From positions 5,580,001 through 5,644,000 of the forward strand of contig CAUVYP010001208.1 in NCBI GenBank assembly GCA_963556195.1: a stretch of 64,000 nucleotides of DNA, read 5' to 3'. Shown piece by piece: positions 9,461 through 22,666 of the stretch. Position 1 is the first letter of the stretch, and each line of letters opens with the position of its first letter. The notes under the pieces were generated by a model. The model had not been told where the DNA came from, ran no database searches, and worked only from the letters and a program-made list of their open reading frames with translations. The DNA comes from Sepiola atlantica (taxonomy: Eukaryota; Mollusca; Cephalopoda; Sepiida; Sepiolidae). Both the position numbers and the translations under genes were made by a program.

Positions 9461-10948
9461 TTAGTGCGATTTAAAGTTGATATCGCTTTTGTATATAACT
9501 TCACTATTCTTTAGAATTGTGCAACGAAACTTTGCAGAGATAAGCGGAGTCACTTGCTCTACTGAAGTACCAAGTTTCAGAAGTGCAGCTCTTTTACTGC
9601 CGGGGATATGTCGATACAAACTGAATACGCAAAACATCGACAAAATTTAGCGCGTTTTAAAGTTGATATCGCTTTTGTTTATAACTTCCACATTTATTCG
9701 AATTGTGCAACGAAACTTTGCACAGATTAGCGGAGTCACATTTTCTACTGAAGTACTAAGTTTCAGAAGTGCAGCTCTTGTACTGCCGGAGATATGTCGA
9801 TACAAACTGAATACGCAAAACATCGACAAAATTTAGCGCGTTTTAAAGTTGATATCGCTTTTGTTTATAACTTCCACATTTATTCGAATTGTGCAACGAA
9901 ACTTTGCACAGATTAGCGGAGTCACATTTTCTACTGAAGTACCAAGTTTCAGAACTGCAGCTCTTGTACTGCCGGAGATATGTCGATACAAACTGAATAC
10001 GCAAAACATCAACAAAATTTAGCGCGTTTTAAAGTTGATATCGCTTTTGTTTATAACTTCCTCATTTATTCGAATATTGCAACGAAACTTTGCACAGATT
10101 AGCGGAGTCACATGTTCTACTGAAGTACCAAGTTTCAGAAGTGCAGCTCTTGTACTGCCGGAGATATGTCGATACAAACTGAATACGCAAAACATCAACA
10201 AAATTTAGCGCGTTTTAAAGTTGATATCGCTTTTGTTTATAACTTCCACATTTATTCGAATTGTGCAACGAAACTTTGCAGACAGTCGCGGAGGCAAATT
10301 TTCTACTGAAGTACCAAGTTTCAGAAGTGCAGCTCTTGTACTGCCGGAGATATGTCGATACAAACTGAATACGCAAAACATCAACAAAATTTAGCGCGTT
10401 TTAAAGTTGATATCGCTTTTGTTTATAACTTCCACATTTATTCGAATTGTGCAACGAAACTTTGCACAGATAAGCGGAGTCACATTTTCTACTGAAGTAC
10501 CAAGTTTCAGAAGTGCAGCTCTTGTACTGCCGGAGATATGTCGATACAAACTGAATACGCAAAACATCAACAAAATTTAGCGCGTTTGAAAGTTGATATC
10601 GCTTTTGTTTATAACTTCCACATTTATTCGAATTGTGCAACGAAACTTTGCAGACAGTCGCGGAGACAAATGTTCTACTGAAGTACCAAGTTTCAGAAGT
10701 GCAGCTCTTGAACTGCCGGAGATATGTCGATACAAACTGAATACGCAAAACATCAACAAAATTTAGCGCGTTTTAAAGTTGATATCGCTTTTGTTGATAA
10801 CTTCCACATTTATTCGAATTGTGCAACGAAACTTTGCACAGATTAGCGGAGTCACATGTTCTACTGAAGTACCAAGTTTCAGAAGTGCAGCTCTTGTACT
10901 GCCGGAGATATGTCGATACAAACTGAATACGCAAACTATCAACAAAAT
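9461..10948. repeat. HOR unit, 8 monomers: Q-S-V-H-L-N-P'-I
   Basis: This unit is 1,488 bp. P' replaces P. The H copy at 10019 has private changes (cctcatttattcgaatattgc). The following monomer is R rather than Q. Confidence 0.84.
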
Positions 10949-11134
10949 TTAGTGCGATTTAAAGTTGATATCGCTTTTGTTTATAACTTCACCATTCTTT
11001 AGAATTGTGCAACGAAACTTTGCAGAGATAAGCGGAGTCACATGCTCTACTGAAGTACCAAGTTTCAGAAGTGCAGCTCTTGTACTGCAGGAGATATGTC
11101 GATACAAACTGAATACGCAAAACATCAACAAAAT
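10949..11134. repeat. Reference monomer, type R (Q relative)
   Basis: R resembles Q but has cttcaccattctttagaa, the core gagataagcggagtcacatgctc, and tactgcaggag instead of tactgccggag, which creates a CTGCAG site. Copies or derivatives start at 10949, 13925, 17087, 20807, 31595, 32711 and 33455. It occupies the Q slot after I in its units and is followed by N rather than S. Confidence 0.87.
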
Positions 11135-11506
11135 TTAGCGCGTTTTAAAGTTGATATCGCTTTTGTTTATAACTTCCACATTTATTCGAATTGTGCAACG
11201 AAACTTTGCACAGATTAGCGGAGTCAAATTTTCTACTGAAGTACCAAGTTTCGGAAGTGCAGCTCTTGTACTGCCGGAGATATGTCGATACAAACTGAAT
11301 ACGCAAAACATCAACAAAATTTAGCGCGTTTGAAAGTTGATATCGCTTTTGTTTATAACTTCCACATTTATTCGAATTGTGCAACGAAACTTTGCAGACA
11401 GTCGCGGAGACACATGTTCTACTGAAGTACCAAGTTTCAGAAGTGCAGCTCTTGTACTGCCGGAGATATGTCGATACAAACTGAATACGCAAAACATCAA
11501 CAAAAT

Positions 11507-11692
11507 TTAGCGCGTTTTAAAGTTGATATCGCTTTTGTTTATAACTTCCACATTTATTCGAATTGTGCAACGAAACTTTGCACAGATTAGCGGAGTCACA
11601 TTTTCTACTGAAGTACCAAGTTTCAGAAGTGCAGCTCTTTTACTGCCGGGGATATGTCGATACAAACTGAATACGCAAAACATCGACAAAAT
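11507..11692. repeat. Chimeric monomer, N front and core with Q right end
   Basis: The left part and core are consensus (cttccacatttattcg, cagattagcggagtcac), but the right end reads ctcttttactgccgggga with a catcgac tail, as in domain 1 Q monomers. It is followed by S, as Q would be. A crossover or conversion tract ending between about 11.59 and 11.63 kb would explain it. Confidence 0.82.
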
Positions 11693-13180
11693 TTAGCGCG
11701 TTTTAAAGTTGATATCGCTTTTGTTTATAACTTCCACATTTATTCGAATTGTGCAACGAAACTTTGCACAGATTAGCGGAGTCACATTTTCTACTGAAGT
11801 ACTAAGTTTCAGAAGTGCAGCTCTTGTACTGCCGGAGATATGTCGATACAAACTGAATACGCAAAACATCGACAAAATTTAGCGCGTTTTAAAGTTGATA
11901 TCGCTTTTGTTTATAACTTCCACATTTATTCGAATTGTGCAACGAAACTTTGCACAGATTAGCGGAGTCACATTTTCTACTGAAGTACCAAGTTTCAGAA
12001 CTGCAGCTCTTGTACTGCCGGAGATATGTCGATACAAACTGAATACGCAAAACATCAACAAAATTTAGCGCGTTTTAAAGTTGATATCGCTTTTGTTTAT
12101 AACTTCCACATTTATTCGAATTGTGCAACGAAACTTTGCACAGATTAGCGGAGTCACATGTTCTACTGAAGTACCAAGTTTCAGAAGTGCAGCTCTTGTA
12201 CTGCCGGAGATATGTCGATACAAACTGAATACGCAAAACATCAACAAAATTTAGAGCGTTTTAAAGTTGATATCGCTTTTGTTTATAACTTCCACATTTA
12301 TTCGAATTGTGCAACGAAACTTTGCACAGATTAGCGGAGTCACATTTTCTACTGAAGTACCAAGTTTCAGAACTGCAGCTCTTGTACTGCCGGAGATATG
12401 TCGATACAAACTGAATACGCAAAACATCAACAAAATTTAGCGCGTTTTAAAGTTGATATCGCTTTTGTTTATAACTTCCACATTTATTCGAATTGTGCAA
12501 CGAAACTTTGCACAGATTAGCGGAGTCACATGTTCTACTGAAGTACCAAGTTTCAGAAGTGCAGCTCTTGTACTGCCGGAGATATGTCGATACAAACTGA
12601 ATACGCAAAACATCAACAAAATTTAGCGCGTTTTAAAGTTGATATCGCTTTTGTTTATAACTTCCACATTTCTTCGAATTGTGCAACGAAACTTTGCAGA
12701 CAGTCGCGGAGGCAAATTTTCTACTGAAATACCAAGTTTCAGAAGTGCAGCTCTTGTACTGCCGGAGATATGTCGATACAAACTGAATACGCAAAACATC
12801 AACAAAATTTAGCGCGTTTTAAAGTTGATATCGCTTTTGTTTATAACTTCCACATTTATTCGAATTGTGCAACGAAACTTTGCACAGATTAGCGGAGTCA
12901 CATTTTCTACTGAAGTACCAAGTTTCAGAAGTGCAGCTCTTGTACTGCCGGAGATATGTCGATACAAACTGAATACGCAAAACATCAACAAAATTTAGCG
13001 CGTTTGAAAGTTGATATCGCTTTTGTTTATAACTTCCACATTTATTCGAATTGTGCAACGAAACTTTGCACAGATTAGCGGAGTCACATGTTCTCCTGAA
13101 GTACCAAGTTTCAGAAGTGCAGCTCTTGTACTGCCGGAGATAAGTCGATACAAACTGAATACGCAAACTATCAACAAAAT

Positions 13181-14110
13181 TTAGTGCGATTTAAAGTTGA
13201 TATCGCTTTTGTTTATAACTTCACTATTCTTTAGAATTGTGCAACGAAACTTTGCAGAGATAAGCGGAGTCACTTGCTGTACTGAAGTACCAGGTTTCAG
13301 AAGTGCAGCTCTTTTACTGCCGGGGATATGTCGATACAAACTGAATACGCAAAACATCGACAAAATTTAGCGCGTTTTAAAGTTGATATCGCTTTTGTTT
13401 ATAACTTCCACATTTATTCGAATTGTGCAACGAAACTTTGCACAGATTAGCGGAGTCACATTTTCTACTGAAGTACTAAGTTTCAGAAGTGCAGCTCTTG
13501 TACTGCCGGAGATATGTCGATACAAACTGAATACGCAAAACATCGACGAAATTTAGCGCGTTTTAAAGTTGATATCGCTTTTGTTTATAACTTCCACATT
13601 TATTCGAATTGTGCAACGAAACTTTGCACAGATTAGCGGAGTCACATGTTCTACTGAAGTACCAAGTTTCAGAACTGCAGCTCTTGTACTGCCGGAGATA
13701 TGTCGATACAAACTGAATACGCAAAACATCAACAAAATTTAGCGCGTTTTAAAGTTGATATCGCTTTTGTTTATAACTTCCACATTTATTCGAATTGTGC
13801 AACGAAACTTTGCACAGATTAGCGGAGTCACATGTTCTACTGAAGTACCAAGTTTCAGAAGTGCAGCTCTTGTACTGCCGGAGATATGTCGATACAAACT
13901 GAATACGCAAAACATCAACAAAATTTAGAGCGTTTTAAAGTTGATATCGCTTTTGTTTATAACTTCCACATTTATTCGAATTGTGCAACGAAACTTTGCA
14001 GAGATAAGAAGAGTCACATGCTCGACTGAAGTACGAAGTTTCAGAAGTGCAGCTCTTGTACTGCAGGAGATATGTCGATACAAACTGAATACGCAAAACA
14101 TCAACAAAAT
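13181..14110. repeat. HOR unit, 5 monomers: Q-S-V-H-R
   Basis: This 930-bp unit joins domain 1 to domain 2. Its last monomer is an R derivative lying directly next to H without an I in between. The V copy at 13553 has the H-type cacatgtt change as well as the V-type cagaactgcag, so it looks like a V/H hybrid. Confidence 0.8.
13925..14110. repeat. Chimeric monomer, consensus left part with R core
   Basis: The left part is consensus (cttccacatttattcg), while the core gagataagaagagtcacatgctcg and the tactgcaggag segment are of R type. It also has ttagagcg at its start, shared with the V copy at 12251. The R-type left part has been replaced. Confidence 0.8.
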
Positions 14111-17100
14111 TTAGCGCGTTTTAAAGTTGATATCGCTTTTGTTTATAACTTCCACATTTATTCGAATTGTGCAACGAAACTTTGCACAGATTAGCGGAGT
14201 CACATTTTCTACTGAAGTACCAAGTTTCAGAAGTGCCGCTCTTGTACTGCCGGAGATATGTCGATACAAACTGAATACGCAAAACATCAACAAAATTTAG
14301 CGCGTTTGAAAGTTGATATCGCTTTTGTTTATAACTTCCACATTTATTCGAATTGTGCAACGAAACTTTGCAGACAGTCGCGGAGACACATGTTCTACTG
14401 AAGTACCAAGTTTCAGAAGTGCAGCTCTTGTACTGCCGGAGATATGTCGATACAAACTGAATACGCAAAACATCAACAAAATTTAGCGCGTTTTAAAGTT
14501 GATATCGCTTTTGTTTATAACTTCCACATTTATTCGAATTGTGCAACGAAACTTTGCACAGATTAGCGGAGTCACATGTTCTACTGAAGTACCAAGTTTC
14601 AGAAGTGCAGCTCTTGTACTGCCGGAGATATGTCGATACAAACTGAATATGCAAAACATCAACAAAATTTAGCGCGTTTTAAAGTTGATATCGCTTTTGT
14701 TTATAACTTCCACATTTATTCGAATTGTGCAACGAAACTTTGCAGACAGTCGCGGAGGCAAATTTTCTACTGAAGTACCAAGTTTCAGAAGTGCAGCTCT
14801 TGTACTGCCGGAGATATGTCGATACAAACTGAATACGCAAAACATCAACAAAATTTAGCGCGTTTTAAAGTTGATATCGCTTTTGTTTATAACTTCCACA
14901 TTTATTCGAATTGTGCAACGAAACTTTGCAGACAGTCGCGGATAGGCCTTTTCTACTGAAGTACCAAGTTTCAGAAGTGCAGCTCTTGTACTGCCGGAGA
15001 TATGTCGATACAAACTGAATACGCAAAACATCAACAAAATTTAGCGCGTTTTAAAGTTGATATCGCTATTGTTTATAACTTCCACATTTATTCGAATTGT
15101 GCAACGAAACTTTGCAGACAGTCGCGGAGACACATGTTCTACTGAAGTACCAAGTTTCAGAAGTGCAGCTCTTGTACTGCCGGAGATATGTCGATACAAA
15201 CTGAATACGCAAAACATCAACAAAATTTAGCGCGTTTTAAAGTTGATATCGCTTTTGTTTATAACTTCCACATTTATTCGAATTGTGCAACGAAACTTTG
15301 CACAGATTAGCGGAGTCACATTTTCTACTGAAGTACTAAGTTTCAGAAGTGCAGCTCTTGTACTGCCGGAGATATGTCGATACAAACTGAATACGCAAAA
15401 CATCAACAAAATTTAGCGCGTTTTAAAGTTGATATCGCTTTTGTTTATAACTTCCACATTTATTCGAATTGTGCAACGAAACTTTGCAGACAGTCGCGGA
15501 GACACATGTTCTACTGAAGTACCAAGTTTCAGAAGTGCAGCTCTTGTACTGCCGGAGATATGTCGATACAAACTGAATACGCAAAACATCAACAAAATTT
15601 AGCGCGTTTTAAAGTTGATATCGCTTTTGTTTATAACTTCCACATTTATTCGAATTGTGCAACGAAACTTTGTAGACAGTCGCAAATAGGCCTTTTCTAC
15701 TGAAGTACCAAGTTTCAGAAGTGCAGCTCTTGTACTGCCGGAGATATGTCGATACAAACTGAATACGCAAAACATCAACAAAATTTAGCGCGTTTTAAAG
15801 TTGATATCGCTTTTGTTTATAACTTCCACATTTATTCGAATTGTGCAACGAAACTTTGCACAGATTAGCGGAGTCACATTTTCTACTGAAGTACCAAGTT
15901 TCAGAAGTGCAGCTCTTGTACTGCCGGAGATATGTCGATACAAACTGAATACGCAAAACATCAACAAAATTTAGCGCGTTTGAAAGTTGATATCGCTTTT
16001 GTTTATAACTTCCACATTTATTCGAATTGTGCAACGAAACTTTGCAGACAGTCCCGGAGACACATGTTCTACTGAAGTACCAAGTTTCAGAAGTGCAGCT
16101 CTTGTACTGCCGGAGATATGTCGATACAAACTGAATACGCAAAACATCAACAAAATTTAGCGCGTTTTAAAGTTGATATCGCTTTTGTTTATAACTTCCA
16201 CATTTATTCGAATTGTGCAACGAAACTTTGCACAGATTAGCGGAGTCACATGTTCTACTGAAGTACCAAGTTTTAGAAGTGCAGCTCTTGTAGTGCCGGA
16301 GATATGTCGATACAAACTGAATACGCAAAACATCGACAAAATTTAGCGCGTTTTAAAGTTGATATCGCTTTTGTTTATAACTTCCACATTTATTCGAATT
16401 GTGCAACGAAACTTTGCAGACAGTCGCGGAGGCAAATTTTCTACTGAAATACCAAGTTTCAGAAGTGCAGCTCTTGTACTGCCGGAGATATGTCGATACA
16501 AACTGAATACGCAAAACATCAACAAAATTTAGCGCGTTTTAAAGTTGATATCGCTTTTGTTTATAACTTCCACATTTATTCGAATTGTGCAACGAAACTT
16601 TGCACAGATTAGCGGAGTCACATTTTCTACTGAAGTACCAAGTTTCAGAAGTGCAGCTCTTGTACTGCCGGAGATATGTCGATACAAACTGAATACGCAA
16701 AACATCAACAAAATTTAGCGCGTTTGAAAGTTGATATCGCTTTTGTTTATAACTTCCACATTTATTCGAATTGTGCAACGAAACTTTGCAGACAGTCGCG
16801 GAGACAAATGTTCTACTGAAGTACCAAGTTTCAGAAGTGCAGCTCTTGTACTGCCGGAGATATGTCGATACAAACTGAATACGCAAAACATCAACAAAAT
16901 TTAGCGCGTTTTAAAGTTGATATCGCTTTTGTTTATAACTTCCACATTTCTTCGAATTGTGCAACGAAACTGTGCACAGATTAGCGGAGTCACATGTTCT
17001 ACTGAAGTACCAAGTTTCAGAAGTGCAGCTCTTGTACTGCCGGAGATATGTCGATACAAACTGAATACGCAAACTATCAACAAAATTTAGTGCGATTTAA

Positions 17101-17272
17101 AGTTGATATCGCTTTTGTTTATAACTTAACCATTCTTTAGAATTGTGCAACGAAACTTTGCAGAGATAAGCGGAGTCACATGCTCGACTGAAGTATTAAG
17201 TTTCAGAAGTTCAGCTCTTGTACTGCAGGAGATATGTCGATACAAACTGAATACGCAAAACATCAACAAAAT
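14111..17272. repeat. HOR unit, 17 monomers (3,162 bp)
   Basis: The order is N-P-H-L-K-P-S-P-K-N-P-H-L-N-P'-I-R. I take this as the base form of domain 2. The K copy at 15599 has a small private change (cgcaaataggcc), and the R copy at 17087 has cttaaccattc and gtattaag. Confidence 0.84.
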
Positions 17273-20200
17273 TTAGCGCGTTTTAAAGTTGATATCGCTT
17301 TTGTTTATAACTTCCACATTTATTCGAATTGTGCAACGAAACTTTGCACAGATTAGCGGAGTCACATTTTCTACTGAAGTACCAAGTTTCAGAAGTGCAG
17401 CTCTTGTACTGCCGGAGATATGTCGATACAAACTGAATACGCAAAACATCAACAAAATTTAGCGCGTTTGAAAGTTGATATCGCTTTTGTTTATAACTTC
17501 CACATTTATTCGAATTGTGCAACGAAACTTTGCAGACAGTCGCGGAGACACATGTTCTACTGAAGTACCAAGTTTCAGAAGTGCAGCTCTTGTACTGCCG
17601 GAGATATGTCGATACAAACTGAATACGCAAAACATCAACAAAATTTAGCGCGTTTTAAAGTTGATATCGCTTTTGTTTATAACTTCCACATTTATTCGAA
17701 TTGTGCAACGAAACTTTGCACAGATTAGCGGAGTCACATGTTCTACTGAAGTACCAAGTTTCAGAAGTGCAGCTCTTGTACTGCCGGAGATATGTCGATA
17801 CAAACTGAATACGCAAAACATCAACAAAATTTAGCGCGTTTTAAAGTTGATATCGCTTTTGTTTATAACTTCCACATTTATTCGAATTGTGCAACGAAAC
17901 TTTGCAGACAGTCGCGGAGGCAAATTTTCTACTGAAGTACCAAGTTTCAGAAGTGCAGCTCTTGTACTGCCGGAGATATGTCGATACAAACTGAATACGC
18001 AAAACATCAACAAAATTTAGCGCGTTTTAAAGTTGATATCGCTTTTGTTTATAACTTCCACATTTATTCGAATTGTGCAACGAAACTTTGCAGACAGTCG
18101 CGGATAGGCCTTTTCTACTGAAGTACCAAGTTTCAGAAGTGCAGCTCTTGTACTGCCGGAGATATGTCGATACAAACTGAATACGCAAAACATCAACAAA
18201 ATTTAGCGCGTTTTAAAGTTGATATCGCTATTGTTTATAACTTCCACATTTATTCGAATTGTGCAACGAAACTTTGCAGACAGTCGCGGAGACACATGTT
18301 CTACTGAAGTACCAAGTTTCAGAAGTGCAGCTCTTGTACTGCCGGAGATATGTCGATACAAACTGAATACGCAAAACATCAACAAAATTTAGCGCGTTTT
18401 AAAGTTGATATCGCTTTTGTTTATAACTTCCACATTTATTCGAATTGTGCAACGAAACTTTGCACAGATTAGCGGAGTCACATTTTCTACTGAAGTACTA
18501 AGTTTCAGAAGTGCAGCTCTTGTACTGCCGGAGATATGTCGATACAAACTGAATACGCAAAACATCAACAAAATTTAGCGCGTTTTAAAGTTGATATCGC
18601 TTTTGTTTATAACTTCCACATTTATTCGAATTGTGCAACGAAACTTTGCAGACAGTCGCGGAGACACATGTTCTACTGAAGTACCAAGTTTCAGAAGTGC
18701 AGCTCTTGTACTGCCGGAGATATGTCGATACAAACTGAATACGCAAAACATCAACAAAATTTAGCGCGTTTTAAAGTTGATATCGCTTTTGTTTATAACT
18801 TCCACATTTATTCGAATTGTGCAACGAAACTTTGTAGACAGTCGCGGATAGGCCTTTTCTACTGAAGTACCAAGTTTCAGAAGTGCAGCTCTTGTACTGC
18901 CGGAGATATGTCGATACAAACTGAATACGCAAAACATCAACAAAATTTAGCGCGTTTTAAAGTTGATATCGCTTTTGTTTATAACTTCCACATTTATTCG
19001 AATTGTGCAACGAAACTTTGCACAGATTAGCGGAGTCACATTTTCTACTGAAGTACCAAGTTTCAGAAGTGCAGCTCTTGTACTGCCGGAGATATGTCGA
19101 TACAAACTGAATACGCAAAACATCAACAAAATTTAGCGCGTTTGAAAGTTGATATCGCTTTTGTTTATAACTTCCACATTTATTCGAATTGTGCAACGAA
19201 ACTTTGCAGACAGTCCCGGAGACACATGTTCTACTGGAGTACGAAGTTTCAGAAGTGCAGCTCTTGTAGTGCCGGAGATATGTCGATACAAACTGAATAC
19301 GCAAAACATCAACAAAATTTAGCGCGTTTTAAAGTTGATATCGCTTTTGTTTATAACTTCCACATTTATTCGAATTGTGCAACGAAACTTTGCACAGATT
19401 AGCGGAGTCACATGTTCTACTGAAGTACCAAGTTTTAGAAGTGCAGCTCTTGTAGTGCCGGAGATATGTCGATACAAACTGAATACGCAAAACATCGACA
19501 AAATTTAGCGCGTTTTAAAGTTGATATCGCTTTTGTTTATAACTTCCACATTTATTCGAATTGTGCAACGAAACTTTGCACAGATTAGCGGAGTCACATT
19601 TTCTACTGAAGTACTAAGTTTCAGAAGTGCAGCTCTTGTACTGCCGGAGATATGTCGATACAAACTGAATACGCAAAACATCGACAAAATTTAGCGCGTT
19701 TGAAAGTTGATATCGCTTTTGTTTATAACTTCCACATTTATTCGAATTGTGCAACGAAACTTTGCACAGATTAGCGGAGTCACATTTTCTACTGAAGTAC
19801 CAAGTTTCAGAACTGCAGCTCTTGTACTGCCGGAGATATGTCGATACAAACTGAATACGCAAAACATCAACAAAATTTAGCGCGTTTTAAAGTTGATATC
19901 GCTTTTGTTTATAACTTCCACATTTATTCGAATTGTGCAACGAAACTTTGCACAGATTAGCGGAGTCACATGTTCTACTGAAGTACCAAGTTTCAGAAGT
20001 GCAGCTCTTGTACTGCCGGAGATATGTCGATACAAACTGAATACGCAAAACATCAACAAAATTTAGCGCGTTTTAAAGTTGATATCGCTTTTGTTTATAA
20101 CTTCCACATTTATTCGAATTGTGCAACGAAACTTTGCAGACAGTCGCGGAGGCAAATTTTCTACTGAAATACCAAGTTTCAGAAGTGCAGCTCTTGTACT

Positions 20201-20992
20201 GCCGGAGATATGTCGATACAAACTGAATACGCAAAACATCAACAAAATTTAGCGCGTTTTAAAGTTGATATCGCTTTTGTTTATAACTTCCACATTTATT
20301 CGAATTGTGCAACGAAACTTTGCACAGATTAGCGGAGTCACATTTTCTACTGAAGTACCAAGTTTCAGAAGTGCAGCTCTTGTACTGCCGGAGATATGTC
20401 GATACAAACTGAATACGCAAAACATCAACAAAATTTAGCGCGTTTTAAAGTTGATATCGCTTTTGTTTATAACTTCCACATTTATTCGAATTGTGCAACG
20501 AAACTTTGCAGACAGTCGCGGAGACAAATGTTCTACTGAAGTACCAAGTTTCAGAAGTGCAGCTCTTGTACTGCCGGAGATATGTCGATACAAACTGAAT
20601 ACGCAAAACATCAACAAAATTTAGCGCGTTTGAAAGTTGATATCGCTTTTGTTTATAACTTCCACATTTATTCGAATTGTGCAACGAAACTTTGCACAGA
20701 TTAGCGGAGTCACATGTTCTACTGAAGTACCAAGTTTCAGAAGTGCAGCTCAAGTACTGCCGGAGATATGTCGATACAAACTGAATACGCAAACTATCAA
20801 CAACATTTAGTGCGATTTAAAGTTGATATCGCTTTTGTTTATAACTTCACCATTCTTTAGAATTGTGCAACGAAACTTTGCAGAGATAAGCGGAGTCACA
20901 TGCTCGACTGAAGTACGAAGTTTCAGAAGTGCAGCTCTTGTACTGCAGGAGATATGTCGATACAAACTGAATACGCAAAACATCAACAAAAT
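17273..20992. repeat. HOR unit, 20 monomers (3,720 bp), expanded
   Basis: The order is N-P-H-L-K-P-S-P-K-N-P-H-S-V-H-L-N-P'-I-R. Compared with the previous unit it has three additional monomers, S-V-H, between H and L (about 19505-20062). These look like domain 1 material. Confidence 0.84.
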
Positions 20993-22666
20993 TTAGCGCG
21001 TTTTAAAGTTGATATCGCTTTTGTTTATAACTTCCACATTTATTCGAATTGTGCAAGGAAACTTTGCACAGATTAGCGGAGTCACATTTTCTACTGAAGT
21101 ACCAAGTTTCAGAAGTGCAGCTCTTGTACTGCCGGAGATATGTCGATACAAACTGAATACGCAAAACATCAACAAAATTTAGCGCGTTTGAAAGTTGATA
21201 TCGCTTTTGTTTATAACTTCCACATTTATTCGAATTGTGCAACGAAACTTTGCAGACAGTCGCGGAGACACATGTTCTACTGAAGTACCAAGTTTCAGAA
21301 GTGCAGCTCTTGTACTGCCGGAGATATGTCGATACAAACTGAATACGCAAAACATCAACAAAATTTAGCGCGTTTTAAAGTTGATATCGCTTTTGTTTAT
21401 AACTTCCACATTTATTCGAATTGTGCAACGAAACTTTGCACAGATTAGCGGAGTCACATGTTCTACTGAAGTACCAAGTTTCAGAAGTGCAGCTCTTGTA
21501 CTGCCGGAGATATGTCGATACAAACTGAATACGCAAAACATCCCCAAAATTTAGCGCGTTTTAAAGTTGATATCGCTTTTGTTTATAACTTCCACATTTA
21601 TTCGAATTGTGCAACGAAACTTTGCAGACAGTCGCGGAGGCAAATTTTCTACTGAAGTAGCAAGTTTCAGAAGTGCAGCTCTTGTACTGCCGGAGATATG
21701 TCGATACAAACTGAATACGCAAAACATCAACAAAATTTAGCGCGTTTTAAAGTTGATATCGCTTTTGTTTATAACTTCCACATTTATTCGAATTGTGCAA
21801 CGAAACTTTGCAGACAGTCGCGGATAGGCCTTTTCTACTGAAGTACCAAGTTTCAGAAGTGCAGCTCTTGTACTGCCGGAGATATGTCGATACAAACTGA
21901 ATACGCAAAACATCAACAAAATTTAGCGCGTTTTAAAGTTGATATCGCTATTGTTTATAACTTCCACATTTATTCGAATTGTGCAACGAAACTTTGCAGA
22001 CAGTCGCGGAGACACATGTTCTACTGAAGTACCAAGTTTCAGAAGTGCAGCTCTTGTACTGCCGGAGATATGTCGATACAAACTGAATACGCAAAACATC
22101 AACAAAATTTAGCGCGTTTTAAAGTTGATATCGCTTTTGTTTATAACTTCCACATTTATTCGAATTGTGCAACGAAACTTTGTAGACAGTCGCGGATAGG
22201 CCTTTTCTACTGAAGTACCAAGTTTCAGAAGTGCAGCTCTTGTACTGCCGGAGATATGTCGATACAAACTGAATACGCAAAACATCAACAAAATTTAGCG
22301 CGTTTTAAAGTTGATATCGCTTTTGTTTATAACTTCCACATTTATTCGAATTGTGCAACGAAACTTTGCACAGATTAGCGGAGTCACATTTTCTACTGAA
22401 GTACCAAGTTTCAGAAGTGCAGCTCTTGTACTGCCGGAGATATGTCGATACAAACTGAATACGCAAAACATCAACAAAATTTAGCGCGTTTGAAAGTTGA
22501 TATCGCTTTTGTTTATAACTTCCACATTTATTCGAATTGTGCAACGAAACTTTGCAGACAGTCGCGGAGACACATGTTCTACTGAAGTACGAAGTTTCAG
22601 AAGTGCAGCTCTTGTACTGCCGGAGATATGTCGATACAAACTGAATACGCAAAACATCAACAAAAT
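20993..22666. repeat. HOR unit, 9 monomers, truncated
   Basis: The order is N-P-H-L-K-P-K-N-P. The S-P pair present between P and K in the two previous units is missing, and the unit then passes into the 5-monomer domain through a P monomer with gtacgaag. Confidence 0.83.

Larger units (their letters stand above)
10949..13180. repeat. HOR unit, 12 monomers, with V-H duplicated
   Basis: The order is R-N-P-X-S-V-H-V-H-L-N-I, 2,232 bp. X (11507) is a chimera of an N front and core with a Q-type right end. The V-H pair occurs twice in tandem, which is an apparent 372-bp duplication. Confidence 0.82.
347..14110. repeat. HOR domain 1: Q-S-V-H-L-N-P-I family
   Basis: The domain is built from units that start with Q-S-V and end with I, mostly 7 to 9 monomers long. 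The unit borders used here are at 347, 2021, 3695, 5183, 6671, 8159, 9461, 10949 and 13181. Length differences are whole monomers, as expected from unequal crossing-over in register. The last two units contain R and a chimeric monomer and lead into the next domain. Confidence 0.85.
14111..22666. repeat. HOR domain 2: 17-monomer unit and derivatives
   Basis: Three consecutive units start with N-P-H-L-K-P at 14111, 17273 and 20993. The first is 17 monomers, the second 20 and the third 9. A private change gatatcgctattg marks the same P slot in all three (about 15.07, 18.23 and 21.95 kb). A cagtcccgg change is shared 3,162 bp apart at about 16.05 and 19.21 kb. Confidence 0.85.
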
